From: Neocallimastix lanati (nom. inval.)
Taxonomy: Eukaryota > Neocallimastigomycota > Neocallimastigomycetes > Neocallimastigales > Neocallimastigaceae
DNA: 64,000 nt
Direction: 5' to 3'
Assembly: GCA_016946835.1 (NCBI GenBank)
Contig: JACVTC010000034.1
Location: 1,185,001 to 1,249,000, forward strand
The notes beneath the pieces are model-generated. The model saw nothing but the letters and a program-made list of their open reading frames with translations, did not search any database and was not told where the DNA came from. The translations under genes and the position numbers were made by a program. This document shows, in pieces, positions 18,448 to 30,201 of this stretch. Each line of letters opens with the position of its first letter. Positions within the stretch are counted from its first letter, which is position 1.

Positions 18448-19344
18448 ATGACTAACCAGGAAATCGATTTCAAATCTTTGAAGAAGGAACTCAAAGATAT
18501 TGAAAAATTAACCAAGGATAACTTAGATATTAAGACTTGGGCCTCAGAAATACAATTATGGATTGAGCTTGAAGAAGTTACTAATCCAAAGAAAATATTT
18601 ATTGCATGCGTTTTAACATCTACGGGTGAACCGAGGAAGGTAATTCAAGAATTGAAGAATAATTTGGATAATTACGATAGTGATGATGAAGACGAAGATA
18701 ATGAGGAAAGTGACAATGAAAGTAACGACGAAAATGATACTTCTTATCCTACATTCTCAGAGATTATTGATGCATTAGAGGCGTTTTACGGCATTAAGGA
18801 AGATCAGAATTTATTAGTAAGAGAAATCCGTTCCCTAAGAATAAAACGTAATGAAAAAGTGAAAGATTTTAACACACGCTTTAGATCTTTATACTTGAAA
18901 CTAGACAAGAAGCATAAGAAGCAAGTAAGTGTTTTAGATTACATGTATTCTTTAAGAAACAATGAAGAAGCATGGAAAAGATGGAAAAGAGTCTCCTTTC
19001 AAAATGATATTTCTTTAAAACAAGCTTATGAAGCAGCTGAAAAGGTAGATAGATTAATGATTAACCAAACCAGACTTACAAATCAAGAGAATTACCATCG
19101 AAGCAATTATAATAGTAATAATACTTTCAAACGTAATTCTCCCTCTATACCTTATAATAAGAAATTAGACCCTGAAGAACTAAAGAAAACTAATGTAGAT
19201 GTTGAAAGGGAAAATCTTACTAGTAAAATGAAACATTTAACTATTAAAACTTGTTTCTATTGTGAAGAAAAAGGTCATTACAGTAATCATTGTCCTAAAC
19301 TTCAGTCCATTATTCAAGAAAACAAAAGAAAGTACTTCAACTAA
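18448..19344 (+). CDS. gag: Gag of gypsy-A copy 2
   Basis: ATG at 18448 (MTNQEIDFKSLKK) is chosen because it is the first ATG of the frame and starts the conserved helical N-terminus; an upstream TTG would only add leader sequence. About 298 residues. Order: N-terminal helices, a D/E-rich stretch (codons around 75-95, DDEDEDNEESDNE), capsid-like FYGIKEDQN region, and a CX2CX4HX4C knuckle (CFYCEEKGHYSNHC, about 19252-19293). The frame ends at a TAA (19342-19344) six codons before the slippery heptamer at 19359, so the frameshift cannot be used; past the TAA the same frame still reads to TTA AAT and a later TAG. The TAA is therefore probably an inactivating mutation. Confidence 0.88.
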   Translation: MTNQEIDFKSLKKELKDIEKLTKDNLDIKTWASEIQLWIELEEVTNPKKIFIACVLTSTGEPRKVIQELKNNLDNYDSDDEDEDNEESDNESNDENDTSYPTFSEIIDALEAFYGIKEDQNLLVREIRSLRIKRNEKVKDFNTRFRSLYLKLDKKHKKQVSVLDYMYSLRNNEEAWKRWKRVSFQNDISLKQAYEAAEKVDRLMINQTRLTNQENYHRSNYNSNNTFKRNSPSIPYNKKLDPEELKKTNVDVERENLTSKMKHLTIKTCFYCEEKGHYSNHCPKLQSIIQENKRKYFN

Positions 19345-19358
19345 AACCACAATATTCC

Positions 19359-19391
19359 TTTAAATCAATAGTCGGGAGTAGAAGCACTCCC
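19359..19391 (+). promoter_or_regulatory. Relic -1 frameshift signal of A2
   Basis: TTTAAAT at 19359-19365 is in phase with gag (T TTA AAT), followed after 8 bases by GGGAGT (19374-19379), a loop AGAAGC and ACTCCC (19386-19391), a perfect 6-bp stem. The -1 frame after it matches A1 Pol (SRSTP...LASIQ). Confidence 0.7.
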
Positions 19392-22300
19392 AGAACAAAA
19401 AAACTAGCTTCAATTCAATTTCACCCTAATAAAGAGATTTCCTTCCCAGATGTTCTAACAGTAAATAAAATTGGTAGTAAGGAAGAAACGAACTCAGAAA
19501 ACAATAATAGAAGTTGTAATACTAATAGTCTTTATGAAATAAACCATGACCCAGATGAGGAAGAAAATCTCAATGAAGCCAATTTTACCGTGGCGGCTGC
19601 AAAAAGAAAAATAGAAAAAGTAGATGATACTATAGAAAACTATGAAAATCGTGAATACAAAAGTTTGAAAAATAATCCTAGACCAATAGCAAACCCGCAC
19701 TTCGAAAGAAGAGAGAAAGAGAATTGGAAATAAATCCCCCAAAACCAGCTGAAAAGTAACTACATACTTCCTTTATAGTCCAACCTAGAAATAGTAAAGA
19801 AAAGGCCAAGGCTAAAGAAGCTCGTGATAAAGAGAGAGGAAGTATAAGCATTGAACCAAAAATCAAATCTAATGCAAAATCTACAAATAAAGAAGAAACA
19901 ACCCCAATAATAAATATAGATGACGACCTAGAGGACTTAGAAAACCTCAAAGAAATAGAAACAATTGAAAAGTTAATGGAAGAAGGAAATACGGAAAAGA
20001 AAATCTCCACCCCTAAAGTTAAACGGAAAATTCAAATGTTAGAGGATCAAGAAGAATATGATGTCTTAAAAGATTTAAATAATATAAGATGCAACATCAC
20101 ATTCGGACAATTAATAAATTCTTCACCCCAAATTAGATCTCAAGTTTCTCAGGGGCTAAAGTTAGTTAAGAAAGATAAAATAGCCGGAGCAGTAAAAATA
20201 TTACTGCCATGACAGTCATGGTCAATAACGTAGACCACTCTTACAAAAGCAATAGAAAGGAAATCCAAGAGGATGATATTGCCATGGTTGACTGCACAGT
20301 TGAAGGCATTAAAGGTAAACTTTTAATCGACTCTTGTAGTAATCTAAATATAATAACTCGAAAATATTTAGACAAAATTCCAAGAAACTTTGAACCAATT
20401 GGTATAAGCTGTGGTCTCATCCGTCTTTCTACTAACAATGATGAGTACTCAGAGAGTGTCATAATTAGAGTACCTATTCGAATTAACAATATTACTATGA
20501 CTGTAAATTGTCGAATTGTAGAAAAAGAAGATCCATTCTATGATGTTTTAATAAATCTTAAAACACAAGCTGTTCATAGATTATTCATACATCCTGTATT
20601 AAACAGTCTTTGTAGATTCTCAACTAAAGGACTCATTGAAAAGATTGCATAGTTAAATAATGATTTTGAAGACGAACCAAAACTTTTATGTTCAGTAACA
20701 AAAATTGACGATAAAGAAGAAGTTAATATTAAAGCAAAGTTAAAAACCATTGAAGATTGAAGGATTACCTCCCTTAGATTATATACATAATGATATTTTT
20801 AAAAATACTCTGAATAAAGACTTTCAAGACAAAATTCTTAAATTATTGGAGGATAACATAGAAATTGTTGCGACTTCCTCAGAAGAATTAACACCATCAG
20901 ATTTGACTCCCCATAAAATTGAATTAAAAGAAGGAACTAAACCGGTTAAGCAGAAGAGTTATAAGTTAACAAAATTTAAATCTGATATTCTGAAAGAATT
21001 ACTGATTGACCTAATTGAGAGGAAATTAATTGAACCCTCTCATTCAACTTGGAGTTCTCCAGTAGTATTGGTTCCAAAACCAAATGGAAAATGGAGATTA
21101 TGTGTAGATTACAGAAAAGTTAATGAAGCCACTGAAAAAGACTCTTACGCATTACCTTATATCGATGAAATATTTGATAGTCTACAAGGCGCAAAAATTT
21201 TTACTACCATGCATCTTTACTCTGGTTACCATCAGATATTAATGAATGATGAAAGTGTAGAGATCACTACCTTTACTACTAAATTCGGAAATTATCAATT
21301 CAAAGTCATGCCTTTTGGTCTCACGAACGCTCCAGCTACTTTTCAACGTGAGATGAATCAAATTCTTTTCCCCTTAATAGGTGTATGTGTATACAATTTT
21401 ATCGATGACGTACTGATATATTCTAAAAGTGTTGAAGAACATCTTACCCATATCCAACAAGTCCTTGAAATTTTTCGTAAACACAAATTGAAAATCAATA
21501 TAGAAAAATGCCAATTCTTTAGGACAGAAGTAGAAGTACTAGGTCATAAACTATCTACTAAATGATTGAGTCCAATGGAAAGTAAAATAGAAGCTATTAA
21601 AAAGTGGAATCCTCCCACTAATATTAACGAACTAAGGTCATTCTTAGGGACAGTCGGTTACTACCAAAAATTCATTTTTAACTATTCTAAAATAACAGCT
21701 CCTTTATGTAAACTTTTACGTAAGAACATAAAGTATGTCTGGAATGACGAACAACAAGTATGTTTTGAAAAGCTTAAAGAATGTTTAATAAATGCACCTA
21801 TCCTTAATTTCCTGATTTTAGTAAACCCTTTATTATCAGAACAGATGCCTCCTATGATGGACTCGGAGGAGTATTACTTCAAAAGGATGAAATCACTGGT
21901 AAGGAACATCCTGCTCATTTTATAAGTCGTACCTTATCGAAGTCAGAGAAAAATTATGGAATAACAGACTTGGAAGGTTTAGCTTTATACTTCGCTTTAG
22001 AAAAGTTAAAATCATACATTATGGGAAATCCGCACACTACCATAATTTATACTGATCATAGACCTTTACTTGGGCTTTTTAAGAACAAGGAACCGAAGAA
22101 TGCTCGACAAACGAGATGGTGTTTAACAGCAAGTTCCTTAGGTGTTGGTATTCGTTACGAACCTGGAAAAAAGAATGTCTTAGCAGATGCATTGTCTCGA
22201 ATGAAATGTGAAAAGGATAAGAAATTGCTAGCCATGAAAGTTACTCAAGAAAAAGATGAAACATTATTGTCTAAAGTAATTAAAGACTTTATATCGGAAA

Positions 22301-23421
22301 AATTTACCACTATTGACGGTGAAGACTATTTTGTAGACGGAAATACTTATAGGAAATTGGTCACTGATACAGCCGAAAAAGTTAACCTGATTTTGGCAGC
22401 TCATGACATTGGTCATGAAGGCTATTACAAAAATACCATAGGCTAAAGAAAATCTATTACTGGAACAATATGATAATCGATGTCAAAAGAATAATTGGTA
22501 AGTGTGAAAAATGCCAGCTCAACAGACCGCAACCCTATCCTGATCCTACAGAAGATACTCCAACTAAAGTAGAAGGATCTTTTGTACATTTAGGATTAGA
22601 CATTATAGGGTCCGCTTGTGAAAACTAAGAATAATAAACAGTTTATCTTAGTAGTTGTTGACTACTTTACGAAGTGGGTCGAAGCAGAAGCTACTGAAAC
22701 TATTACTTCCCAAGATGTGATTAAATTTCTCATAAATGTGTTCGCCCGACATGGTGTTCCGCAAATCATCACTACTGATAATGGGGTGCATTTTACCTCT
22801 GACATGACTAAAGTTTTTCTAGATTTATATGATGTCTACGTAAAATTTGTTTCTATCTATCATTCAGAATCAAACGGCTTAACCGAAAATAGGAATAAAG
22901 AAATAGGTAAATTACTTCGATTGCTAGGAGAAAAGAATAAAGACTGGGATGAGATGTTACTTTCTGCGTTATGGGCCCTCAGAACAACAAAAAACTCAGT
23001 TACCAACTACTCTAGCTTTGAACTAGTATACGGAAGAGAAGATCAGCAACCATTCGACATTGCGGCTAGACAAACAAAAGACCTATATAAATCTTCGAAT
23101 GAAGTATTGCTGGAAAAATTTGTTTCACATTACAGATGGGTTTTGGAAGCTGCCGAGAATAGTAAAAACGCAAGTAAATACTGGGCAACTAGGAGAGAAG
23201 AAAAGAATAGCCTAAATCAAGGAAAAAGAATAGCTGTTGGCGATTTAGTACTAGTTCGAAATTTTAACCGCACAAAGCTTGAATCATATTTCGTAGGTCC
23301 TTTAAAAGTCATTAAGAAACAACATAATACCTTAACTTTAGCCGATCCAAATACCGGAATCCAATTAAATAGAAATGTCCATTTGAAGAATATAGTAAAG
23401 TATAATTCAGCCTCCATTTAG
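19366..23421 (+). pseudogene. pol: Pol of gypsy-A copy 2, broken
   Basis: Homologous along its length to A1 Pol but cut into pieces: open stretches at about 19976-20212, 20209-20652 (protease, LIDSCSNLN), 20750-21565 (RT), 21566-21925 (RT thumb/RNase H start), 21970-22446 (RNase H, zinc domain) and 22618-23421 (integrase core and C-terminus). Breaks include a TAA near 19757, a frameshift at 20209, TAG at 20650, TGA at 21563 (before LSPMES), a frameshift near 21830 and one at 22430. RT motif A reads MHLYSGYHQ where A1 has MDLYSGYHQ, so a catalytic aspartate is lost; FIDD is kept. The integrase end is complete to the stop at 23421, showing what A1 lacks. Confidence 0.9.
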
Positions 23422-23432
23422 CCTGAATTTAT

Positions 23433-23444
23433 GCGAGGGCATCT
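23433..23444 (+). other. Polypurine tract of A2
   Basis: GCGAGGGCATCT directly before the 3' LTR TG; the same core is found in A1 and A3. Confidence 0.65.
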
Positions 23445-23802
23445 TGAAAAAGAACAAAATAATAATTATTAAATTGTAATAATTTTCATAATATATTACA
23501 AATATTCCAATTATAATTATTATTGATTCCTTATTAAACTAAACTTTCCTATATTCTTCCTTCATGGAAATTCTAAAATATTGATAGTAAATATTATTAT
23601 ATTTCTAAAAGTTTCTAAAAGATTTCTATATTAAGAATCCCTTAAATAAATTCTATAAATTTTTAGAAAATTCTAAATAATTAAAATAAAAATATTGGTT
23701 AATTATTAATATATATATATATATAAAAAAAAAAAATTTTTTTTTATTTATTCAGAATAAATTAGTAATAAATATATTATATATTTTAATTATTACGAAT
23801 TG

Positions 23803-23835
<33 letters not shown>

Positions 23836-24519
23836 TTCCACTAATAAATTTTAAACTTATTAGTAATGACTTTCTAATGTTTTCGAAAAGATTTTATCAT
23901 ATTTATTCAATTATACTCTTAATAAATATAATATATATTGAATAATTATTAAAATCAATTTCAAAAATCCTAATTTTAATTCAAACTCTTTTTTTTTATT
24001 GAGGCTTTACAATTAAAAATAAAATTGAAAAAGTATAAATAGACCTATGTCTATTCGATAAAAAAAAAGTAGAGTCTTTCCTTAGATTATAAATAATACT
24101 ATTAACAATATTAAAATAATAAAAATAATATTAATAATAAGAATAATTTTTTTAGTTTAGTTTTAAATAGTTTAGTTTTAAATAGTTTAGTTTTAAATAG
24201 TTTAGTTTTAAATAGTTTAGTTTTAATAGTTAGTTATTTAATTAAATTTTTTAGTTATAATAATTTAGTTAATATTATTAAGTAATTTATTTAGTTTAGT
24301 GCATAGTTTAATAAATAGTTTCATTTAGTTATAAAAATATATATATATATATATATATATTTTGTTTAATAAATAGTTGTAATAATTAATTTAATTATTA
24401 GTTAAAAAAAATAAACAAATAAATAAATAAAAAAAATAAATAAATAAAAATAAAATAAAAAAAAATAACAAAATAAATTGTTTTTATTGTAATCCTTTTA
24501 TTTCTTATATAACCGAACA
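23445..24519 (+). repeat. 3' LTR of A2
   Basis: Matches 16660-17670 from TGAAAAAGAAC to TATATAACCGAACA, 1075 bp; TATAAATA at 24034-24041. Longer than the 5' LTR because of extra GTTTAGTTTTAAATA units (about 24153-24225) and an (AT)n expansion at 24337-24360. Confidence 0.85.
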
Positions 24520-24948
24520 TCGATGGTACAAGACCAATTGAAAAATGAAAATTAAATACGACTAAATTTACAAAAAAAAATAGAAAATCAAATTAATCCA
24601 TAAAAGGATAAATTAAATTGAAATTTATATGTAAAGTATAAAATTAGAAATTATTAAGACTCTCTCTTTTCCACTTATAACTTTATTAAATGTAAAAAAT
24701 TAGATTGAATGACAATTGATCTAAATTGAGATTTCAATTGATCAAAAATAAAATTTTAATAAAAATTAAATAAACAATTTATAAATTAGAATTTAAGTAT
24801 TTAGTTATAATATACAATTTTAGTGTGAATTACTTATTATTGTGAATATTAATATAATTAGATTTAAATTTTAAAAATTCATTTACATTGTACCATTCGA
24901 TGTGTAATAATCATACTAAGTGCTATTACTTAATAAGATTAATAACTT
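24520..24948 (+). other. Spacer between A2 and A3
   Basis: No gene. The stretch 24520-24906 starts TCGATGGTACAA and ends with the near inverted copy TTGTACCATTCGA, so it may be a small inverted-repeat element or a remnant of the A3 leader; no clear target duplication is visible. Confidence 0.35.
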
Positions 24949-25002
24949 CATCGTCATCGTCATCATTTTAGTGATGACGATGATGACGATGATGAAGAAG
25001 AT
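24949..25002 (+). repeat. Inverted Asp-codon repeat at the broken 5' edge of A3 gag
   Basis: CTTCATCGTCATCGTCATCA, a short spacer, then TGATGACGATGATGACGATGATGAAG: the GAT/GAC tract that encodes the Asp run of Gag is preceded by an inverted copy of itself. A3 gag homology begins in the right arm; everything upstream of it is missing. Confidence 0.7.
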
Positions 25003-25612
25003 AATCATTATCCAAGTCTAGATGAAATTATTTAATGAGTTAAAATCATTTTATGGAAAAAAAGAAGATCAAAACGTCTTACTTAAGGAACTTCGCTCCT
25101 TAAAAATTAAAAAGTATGAAAAAGTTAAAGATTTTAACATTCGCTATCGATCACTCTATTTAAAACTCGATAAAAAGAGGAAAGGAAGAATTAGTGTATT
25201 GGATTATGCTGATTCTTTGAAAAATAATAAAGAAGCTTGGAAAAAGGTTTGTTTCGCTCAAGGATGACATTTCTTTGAAGAAAGCATTTGCAATAGCTGA
25301 AAAAGTAGATAGATTGATGCCTACCTTTAACCAAGAAATAAACGAAAATTTTAGAACAAATTTCAACAATTCTTATAACTCATCAAATTTTAATAACAAA
25401 CAATCTAAAGGAAAAGTATTTAATGATTCAAAAATAAAGGAAAAAGATTCAACTGTTGATAACTTAGCTAAAAGAATAAAAGGTTTAACTGTTAGTACTT
25501 GTTTCTTTTGAAGCGAAGAAAGTCATTTTCAAACCGAATGTCCAGAACTTAATGCTATTATCAAAAAGAATCGTCAGGAATACTTCGAAAACAAACGTTT
25601 AAATCACTAAAA
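24973..25612 (+). pseudogene. gag: Gag relic of gypsy-A copy 3
   Basis: Matches Gag from the Asp-rich tract through FYGKKEDQN (about 25050) to the C-terminus, with two frameshifts (about 25030 and 25265). The zinc knuckle has TGA at its second cysteine position (tgtttcttttga, 25500-25511), so the CX2C is destroyed. The gag frame finally runs through TTA AAT CAC to TAA. Confidence 0.85.
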
Positions 25613-25630
25613 GGGAGAAGAAGCACTCCT
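25598..25630 (+). promoter_or_regulatory. Relic -1 frameshift signal of A3
   Basis: TTTAAAT at 25598-25604, in the gag frame as T TTA AAT; 8-base spacer; GGGAG (25613-25617) can pair with CTCCT (25626-25630), one pair being G-T. The -1 frame continues into pol. Confidence 0.7.
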
Positions 25631-28312
25631 ATTGTCAATAAAATAGCTTCCATTAAATATCAACAATCTTCAGCTAATGATTACTTTCATGAAGAAATAG
25701 AAGATCAAGAAAAAAGTTATGAATTATCTGAGGATGAAATCGAAGAAGAAGAAATCAATGATTTAAATGATAATGACTTAATTCAAGATGAAAACGACTA
25801 CTTGGTTGCTGCTTTTAAAAGAAAGTGTGATAACATTAGTAAAGATCATAAAGGTAATCAAGAAAAGAAAATTCACGAAAGTCTTAGAGATAATCCTCGA
25901 CCAATTGTTACTCCAGCTTTGCGAAAGAAGAAAGAAAATGAATTGAAAGTTAATCCAACTCCAAAACAAACATCAAGTCAGATACATCCTTCGATAATGT
26001 CACAACCCTTAATCAATCTTGAAAAACAAAAAGAAAAAGAAATTCGTGATAAAGAACGTGTTAGTACTTCTCAATCACCTATGGAAATTACTGATATAGA
26101 TTTATCTAATCGCAGAAAAGAAAAAGAAAAAAGAAAAAAGGTTAGTGATACAGAACTTGCATCTACTTCCACCTCGCCCATTGAAATTGTTGATATTGAT
26201 GAAACTGATCATATTATTTCTAATAATGATGAAAACAGTATTCCAAATAATACATTAAATACACTCATTAATGAGAAAATAAAAGTAAATAAACTTCCTG
26301 GAAACAAAATTCCTAGAGTTCCAAGAAAGATCCAAATGATAGCTGATCATCTACCTTACAATGTTATTAAAGACTTAAATACTACTAAATGTAATATTAC
26401 CTTTGGAGAATTATTTGAAGTATCACCAAAAATCAGATCTCAAGTTGCAAAAGGTTTATAGTTAGAAAAAGATTCTATTAGGATAGCCGGTGCCGTTGAC
26501 AACATTTCTGCTACTATTACTATAGTTAATAATCTTGATCACACTTATAAAAGTAAAAACAAAGAACCCAAAAAAGATGATATAGCCATGGTCGACGTTA
26601 CTGTTGAAGGAGTCAAAAGAAAAGCATTGATTGATTCTTGTAGTAATTTAAATATTATTACTAATCAATTCCTTAGAAAGTTACCTTCTGTATATGAACC
26701 TATTGGAATCAGTCGGGAAGAATCCGACTAGCAACTATTAATGATGATTATTCAGAAGATTATTTAATCAATATTCCTATACAAATTAATAATTTCCATA
26801 TGGTTGCTACATATAAAGTTATAGATAAAGAAGATTCTTTCTTTGATATTATTATTAACTTGAAAACTCGAATAGATCATAAATTGTTTATTCATCCTAT
26901 TCTTTATAGTCTTTGCCAATTCAATGATAATGGATCTATTGATGAAATTGCTCCTATAAACAATCAATATGAAAATGAAGAAAAATTAGTATGTTTTGTG
27001 AAAGCTATTTCTAATGAATCTATTAAGAACGAACTTAAGAAAATGGAAGGTCTTCCTCCTCGAGAATATATTCATAACGAAAAATTTACCAATACTCTTA
27101 ATAAAAAGTATCGAGATCAAATAATTAAACTTTTAGAAGATAATATAGTTATAATTGCGGCCTCTTCTGAAGAATTAGCACCTTCGAACTTATCTCCACA
27201 TAAAATTCACCTTAAACCTGGTGCTAGGCCAATTAAACAAAAATTTTATAGAATCTCAAAACTTAAAACAGATATTCATAAAGAAGAACTTACCAAATTA
27301 ATAAATAAAAGGCTTATTGAACCATCATACTCAGAATGGTCTTCGCCTGTTGTTCTTGTTCCTAAACCCAATAGTAAATGAAGAAAGTGTGTTGACTATA
27401 GAAAAGTCAATGATGATACTATAAAAGATTCATATTCTCTTCCAAATATAGATGAAATATTCGATAGTTTAAATAGTGCTATAATATTTACTAAAATGGA
27501 CCTTTACTCCGGATATCATCAAATACTTATGAATGAAGAAAGCGTTGAAGTTACCAGTTTTACCACAAAATTCGGAAATTGTAACGAAACTCATAACTAG
27601 CAAATTAGTAACCATGGTTCATTGGTAAGTTACCACAACCATCAGGCTGAACCCTTAGGGTTCGACACTCAATCTTTTCAAATTTTAATAACTTTTTATT
27701 TATTATAACTGGAATATTAAAGAAATTACTAGTGTTTATCGGTTAAACAATTGAACCGATAAAACTAGAAAAATCTATTTTATTAACATTTTTTATCTTT
27801 TTTTATCTAAGATTCATTTTCTAGAAAGAAAACTTGTTTTCTTTAATTTTCTTTAATTTTCCTTTATCTCTAATAATTATTAATAACAACTGATAACTTA
27901 AAATAATTATTTTCCTGAAAAACTATAAATAGGTGTAAAATTTCATAATAAAATGTTTTTACTTGTGCTTTTATTAATTAATTTTAAAGTAATTTAAAAT
28001 ATTACAATAATTAATTAAAAAAATAATAATTTACATTTTTACTAATAAAAAAACTTATTTTAATAAAACATATTTTGAATTACTTTAGTGTCGAGAACCT
28101 TTTGTGTAAAAAACCTTAAAACAATCTTAAGTAACATTAAGATTTGTTAGAGAAATTATCAATTCAAAGTCAAGCCTTTCGGACTTACTAAGGCTCCAGC
28201 AACTTTCCAACGTGAGATGAACAAAATTCTCTTCCCTTTCATTGGTGATTTTGTTTTCAACTTCATTGACGATATCCTTATATACTCAAAATCTTTAGAA
28301 GAACACTTAAAG
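25605..28312 (+). pseudogene. pol: Pol of gypsy-A copy 3, first part (linker, protease, RT)
   Basis: Homologous to A1 Pol. Stretches: 25802-26461 (linker with PALRKKKENE and the CNITFGEL block), protease near 26620-26660 (LIDSCSNLN), then 26800-27381 and RT to 27579, where MDLYSGYHQI survives (about 27495). Lesions: TAG at 26459, a frameshift near 26720, TGA at 27379. Solo LTR 27580-28151 then interrupts. RT resumes at 28157 (YQFKVKPFG) and FIDDILIYS (28262-28290) just before the foreign segment begins. Confidence 0.87.
27580..28151. repeat. Solo LTR of another family inside A3 RT
   Basis: Removing 27580-28151 and one copy of GAAAT (27575-27579 and 28152-28156) restores the RT reading GGAAATTATCAATTC seen in A2. 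The insert starts TGTAAC and ends GTTAGA, an inverted repeat with one mismatch at the expected terminal CA. TATAAATAGG near 27924 is a likely promoter box, suggesting plus-strand orientation. 572 bp, no coding. Confidence 0.8.
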
Positions 28313-28461
28313 TATTAATATAATTTTCCATTTTTTCCACCATTTCAAATCTAGATTTAAATTCATTGACGATATCCTTATATACTCAAAATCTTTAGAA
28401 GAACACTTAAAGTATTAATATAATTTTCCATTTTTTCCACCATTTCAAATCTAGATTTAAA
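28262..28461 (+). repeat. 100-bp tandem duplication at the border of A3 and the foreign segment
   Basis: 28262-28361 and 28362-28461 are identical as far as I can see. Each unit contains the last RT codons of A3 (IDDILIYSKSLEEHL) plus about 50 bases of the foreign DNA, so the duplication arose after the two were joined. Confidence 0.9.
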
Positions 28462-29361
28462 TTTAAATTTATTTAGGTTTTGATTTATCTGAATGGCTAA
28501 TTTGTTATTAATAAAGTATAATTTTATGATTTCAATGTTATTGGTGCATTTCTTAATTTTAGAAAGTACATTATTATATTCTTTTGATAAGACACTTGAT
28601 CCTTGATTTAAAATATATTTTATGTTATAAATCATAAATTTATCATCAATTGTATCCGTAACAAATTGAAACTTTCTTTCAGTATTATTATAAGTTGTGA
28701 ATTCCGAAGTTTCAATGTCAGTATCGAATAAATCAATAGAATAATTGTTCATTCTTCCTGCCTTATTAGCAATATTAATATAATAGTACATATCATCCGA
28801 ATAATATTCACCATAAAAATTACTAAGATATTTTGATTGTACAATATTTGAAAAATCACTTAATAATTCATAATTGTATATTCCATTAATGGGTGAATTA
28901 TTTTCAATATCTAATGAACTAACTTGAGGAAATTGATATATATTTTCAACATAATCAATAAAATCAGATGTGTTCATTGTCACATTTCCGTTTTTATCTA
29001 CTCCAATAAAACCATCTGAATATTTAAAAAATAAAAATAATTCATCTTCTAATTGATTATCAATGTAGTAAGAAGGATATCTTTCTATATAATATTCTAT
29101 ATATCCTCCCGTTTGGGATTTAATTTTTTCTAAAACTTTACTATATATTCTAATAATGTTATTGTATTCCACATTATCGTTTGAATTTTCGATATCATCT
29201 CTCATCAAATATAATGTACTATTTAGATTTGTCAAATATTGACTGAATTGATCATAAATATTCAATTCGGATACGGTTAAGGGCATTAAGTATTTAATAT
29301 CCTCAAATTCAAAATTACTAATATTTATATTTCCATTATTTGAATTCCCATTAGAATGCAT
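28378..29361 (-). CDS. Unknown Asn/Tyr-rich protein, 3' end fused to gypsy sequence
   Basis: 327 codons from ATG at 29361. I do not recognise it. N-terminus MHSNGNSNNGN is Asn-rich; the rest is acidic, rich in Y, N, I and D, with no signal peptide, no membrane helix and no Cys-rich site. Residues 185-205 (YLSNFYGEYYSDDMYYYINI) are notably Tyr-rich. The last 15 or so residues (after KMENYIN) are antisense A3 RT sequence inside the 100-bp duplication, so the natural C-terminus is lost. The intact 327-codon frame in such AT-rich DNA argues that it was a real gene; whether it is still expressed is unknown. Confidence 0.55.
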   Translation of the reverse strand: MHSNGNSNNGNINISNFEFEDIKYLMPLTVSELNIYDQFSQYLTNLNSTLYLMRDDIENSNDNVEYNNIIRIYSKVLEKIKSQTGGYIEYYIERYPSYYIDNQLEDELFLFFKYSDGFIGVDKNGNVTMNTSDFIDYVENIYQFPQVSSLDIENNSPINGIYNYELLSDFSNIVQSKYLSNFYGEYYSDDMYYYINIANKAGRMNNYSIDLFDTDIETSEFTTYNNTERKFQFVTDTIDDKFMIYNIKYILNQGSSVLSKEYNNVLSKIKKCTNNIEIIKLYFINNKLAIQINQNLNKFKFKSRFEMVEKMENYINTLSVLLKILSI

Positions 29362-30124
29362 TAAAAAAATACTATTTTTAATATATTAATTTAAATAAAT
29401 ATTATATTCCTCAAAATCTTCATCACTATTTGTTTCTTTTTCTTTATTTATTTAATTTTTATATATAATTTTAAAATTATTTAATTATCTACTTATATTC
29501 TTTTTTTTTTTTTTTAAATAAAAATTAAATAATTAAAAATTTATTGAAAATTAAATATATTTTATATTACTTTATTTAATATTGTTTAACATAATATAAT
29601 TATATAATAAAAATAAATAAAAATATTAAAAAACTATTATTATATCATTATTTATATTAAAATTTTGATTAGTTAATATCTCTTGTTAGGAGAATTTTTT
29701 TTATTTAATTTTTTTTTTAAACAATATATATATAATTATTATTACTATTATTAATAAAGTAATTGTTAGATTAATTATTTATCAAATGATAATTTTATAT
29801 ACTAATTAATCTTTATTTAATATATAAATATTATATATTAATTTAATGTATATATATTTATTCTAAAACTTATGACATCATATATATTTTATGTTTGATA
29901 TTCATATTTCTATTTTATAAAATAAATGTAATTACATTAAATTTTTTTGGTCTTTTCTTAAAAATAAACAAATAAAATAAATGAATGAATAAATAAAATA
30001 ATAATTAAATAAATCATAAATTAAATTTAATATAGTTCTCAAGTTTCTACTGTATAGCTAGTCAATAGTATTTATAATTATAATTATTATTACTTTATTA
30101 TCTTTATTATTAATATAGTAATTA

Positions 30125-30201
<77 letters not shown>

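Larger units (their letters stand above)
16660..24519 (+). mobile_element. Gypsy-A copy 2 (A2), full length, decayed
   Basis: Both LTRs are present (16660-17670 and 23445-24519), with a leader, gag and a broken pol between them. Target duplication is not clear: left flank TCATT, right flank TCGAT. LTRs differ by scattered substitutions and indels, consistent with an older insertion. Pol carries several stops and frameshifts and an altered catalytic residue, so it cannot be autonomous. Confidence 0.88.
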
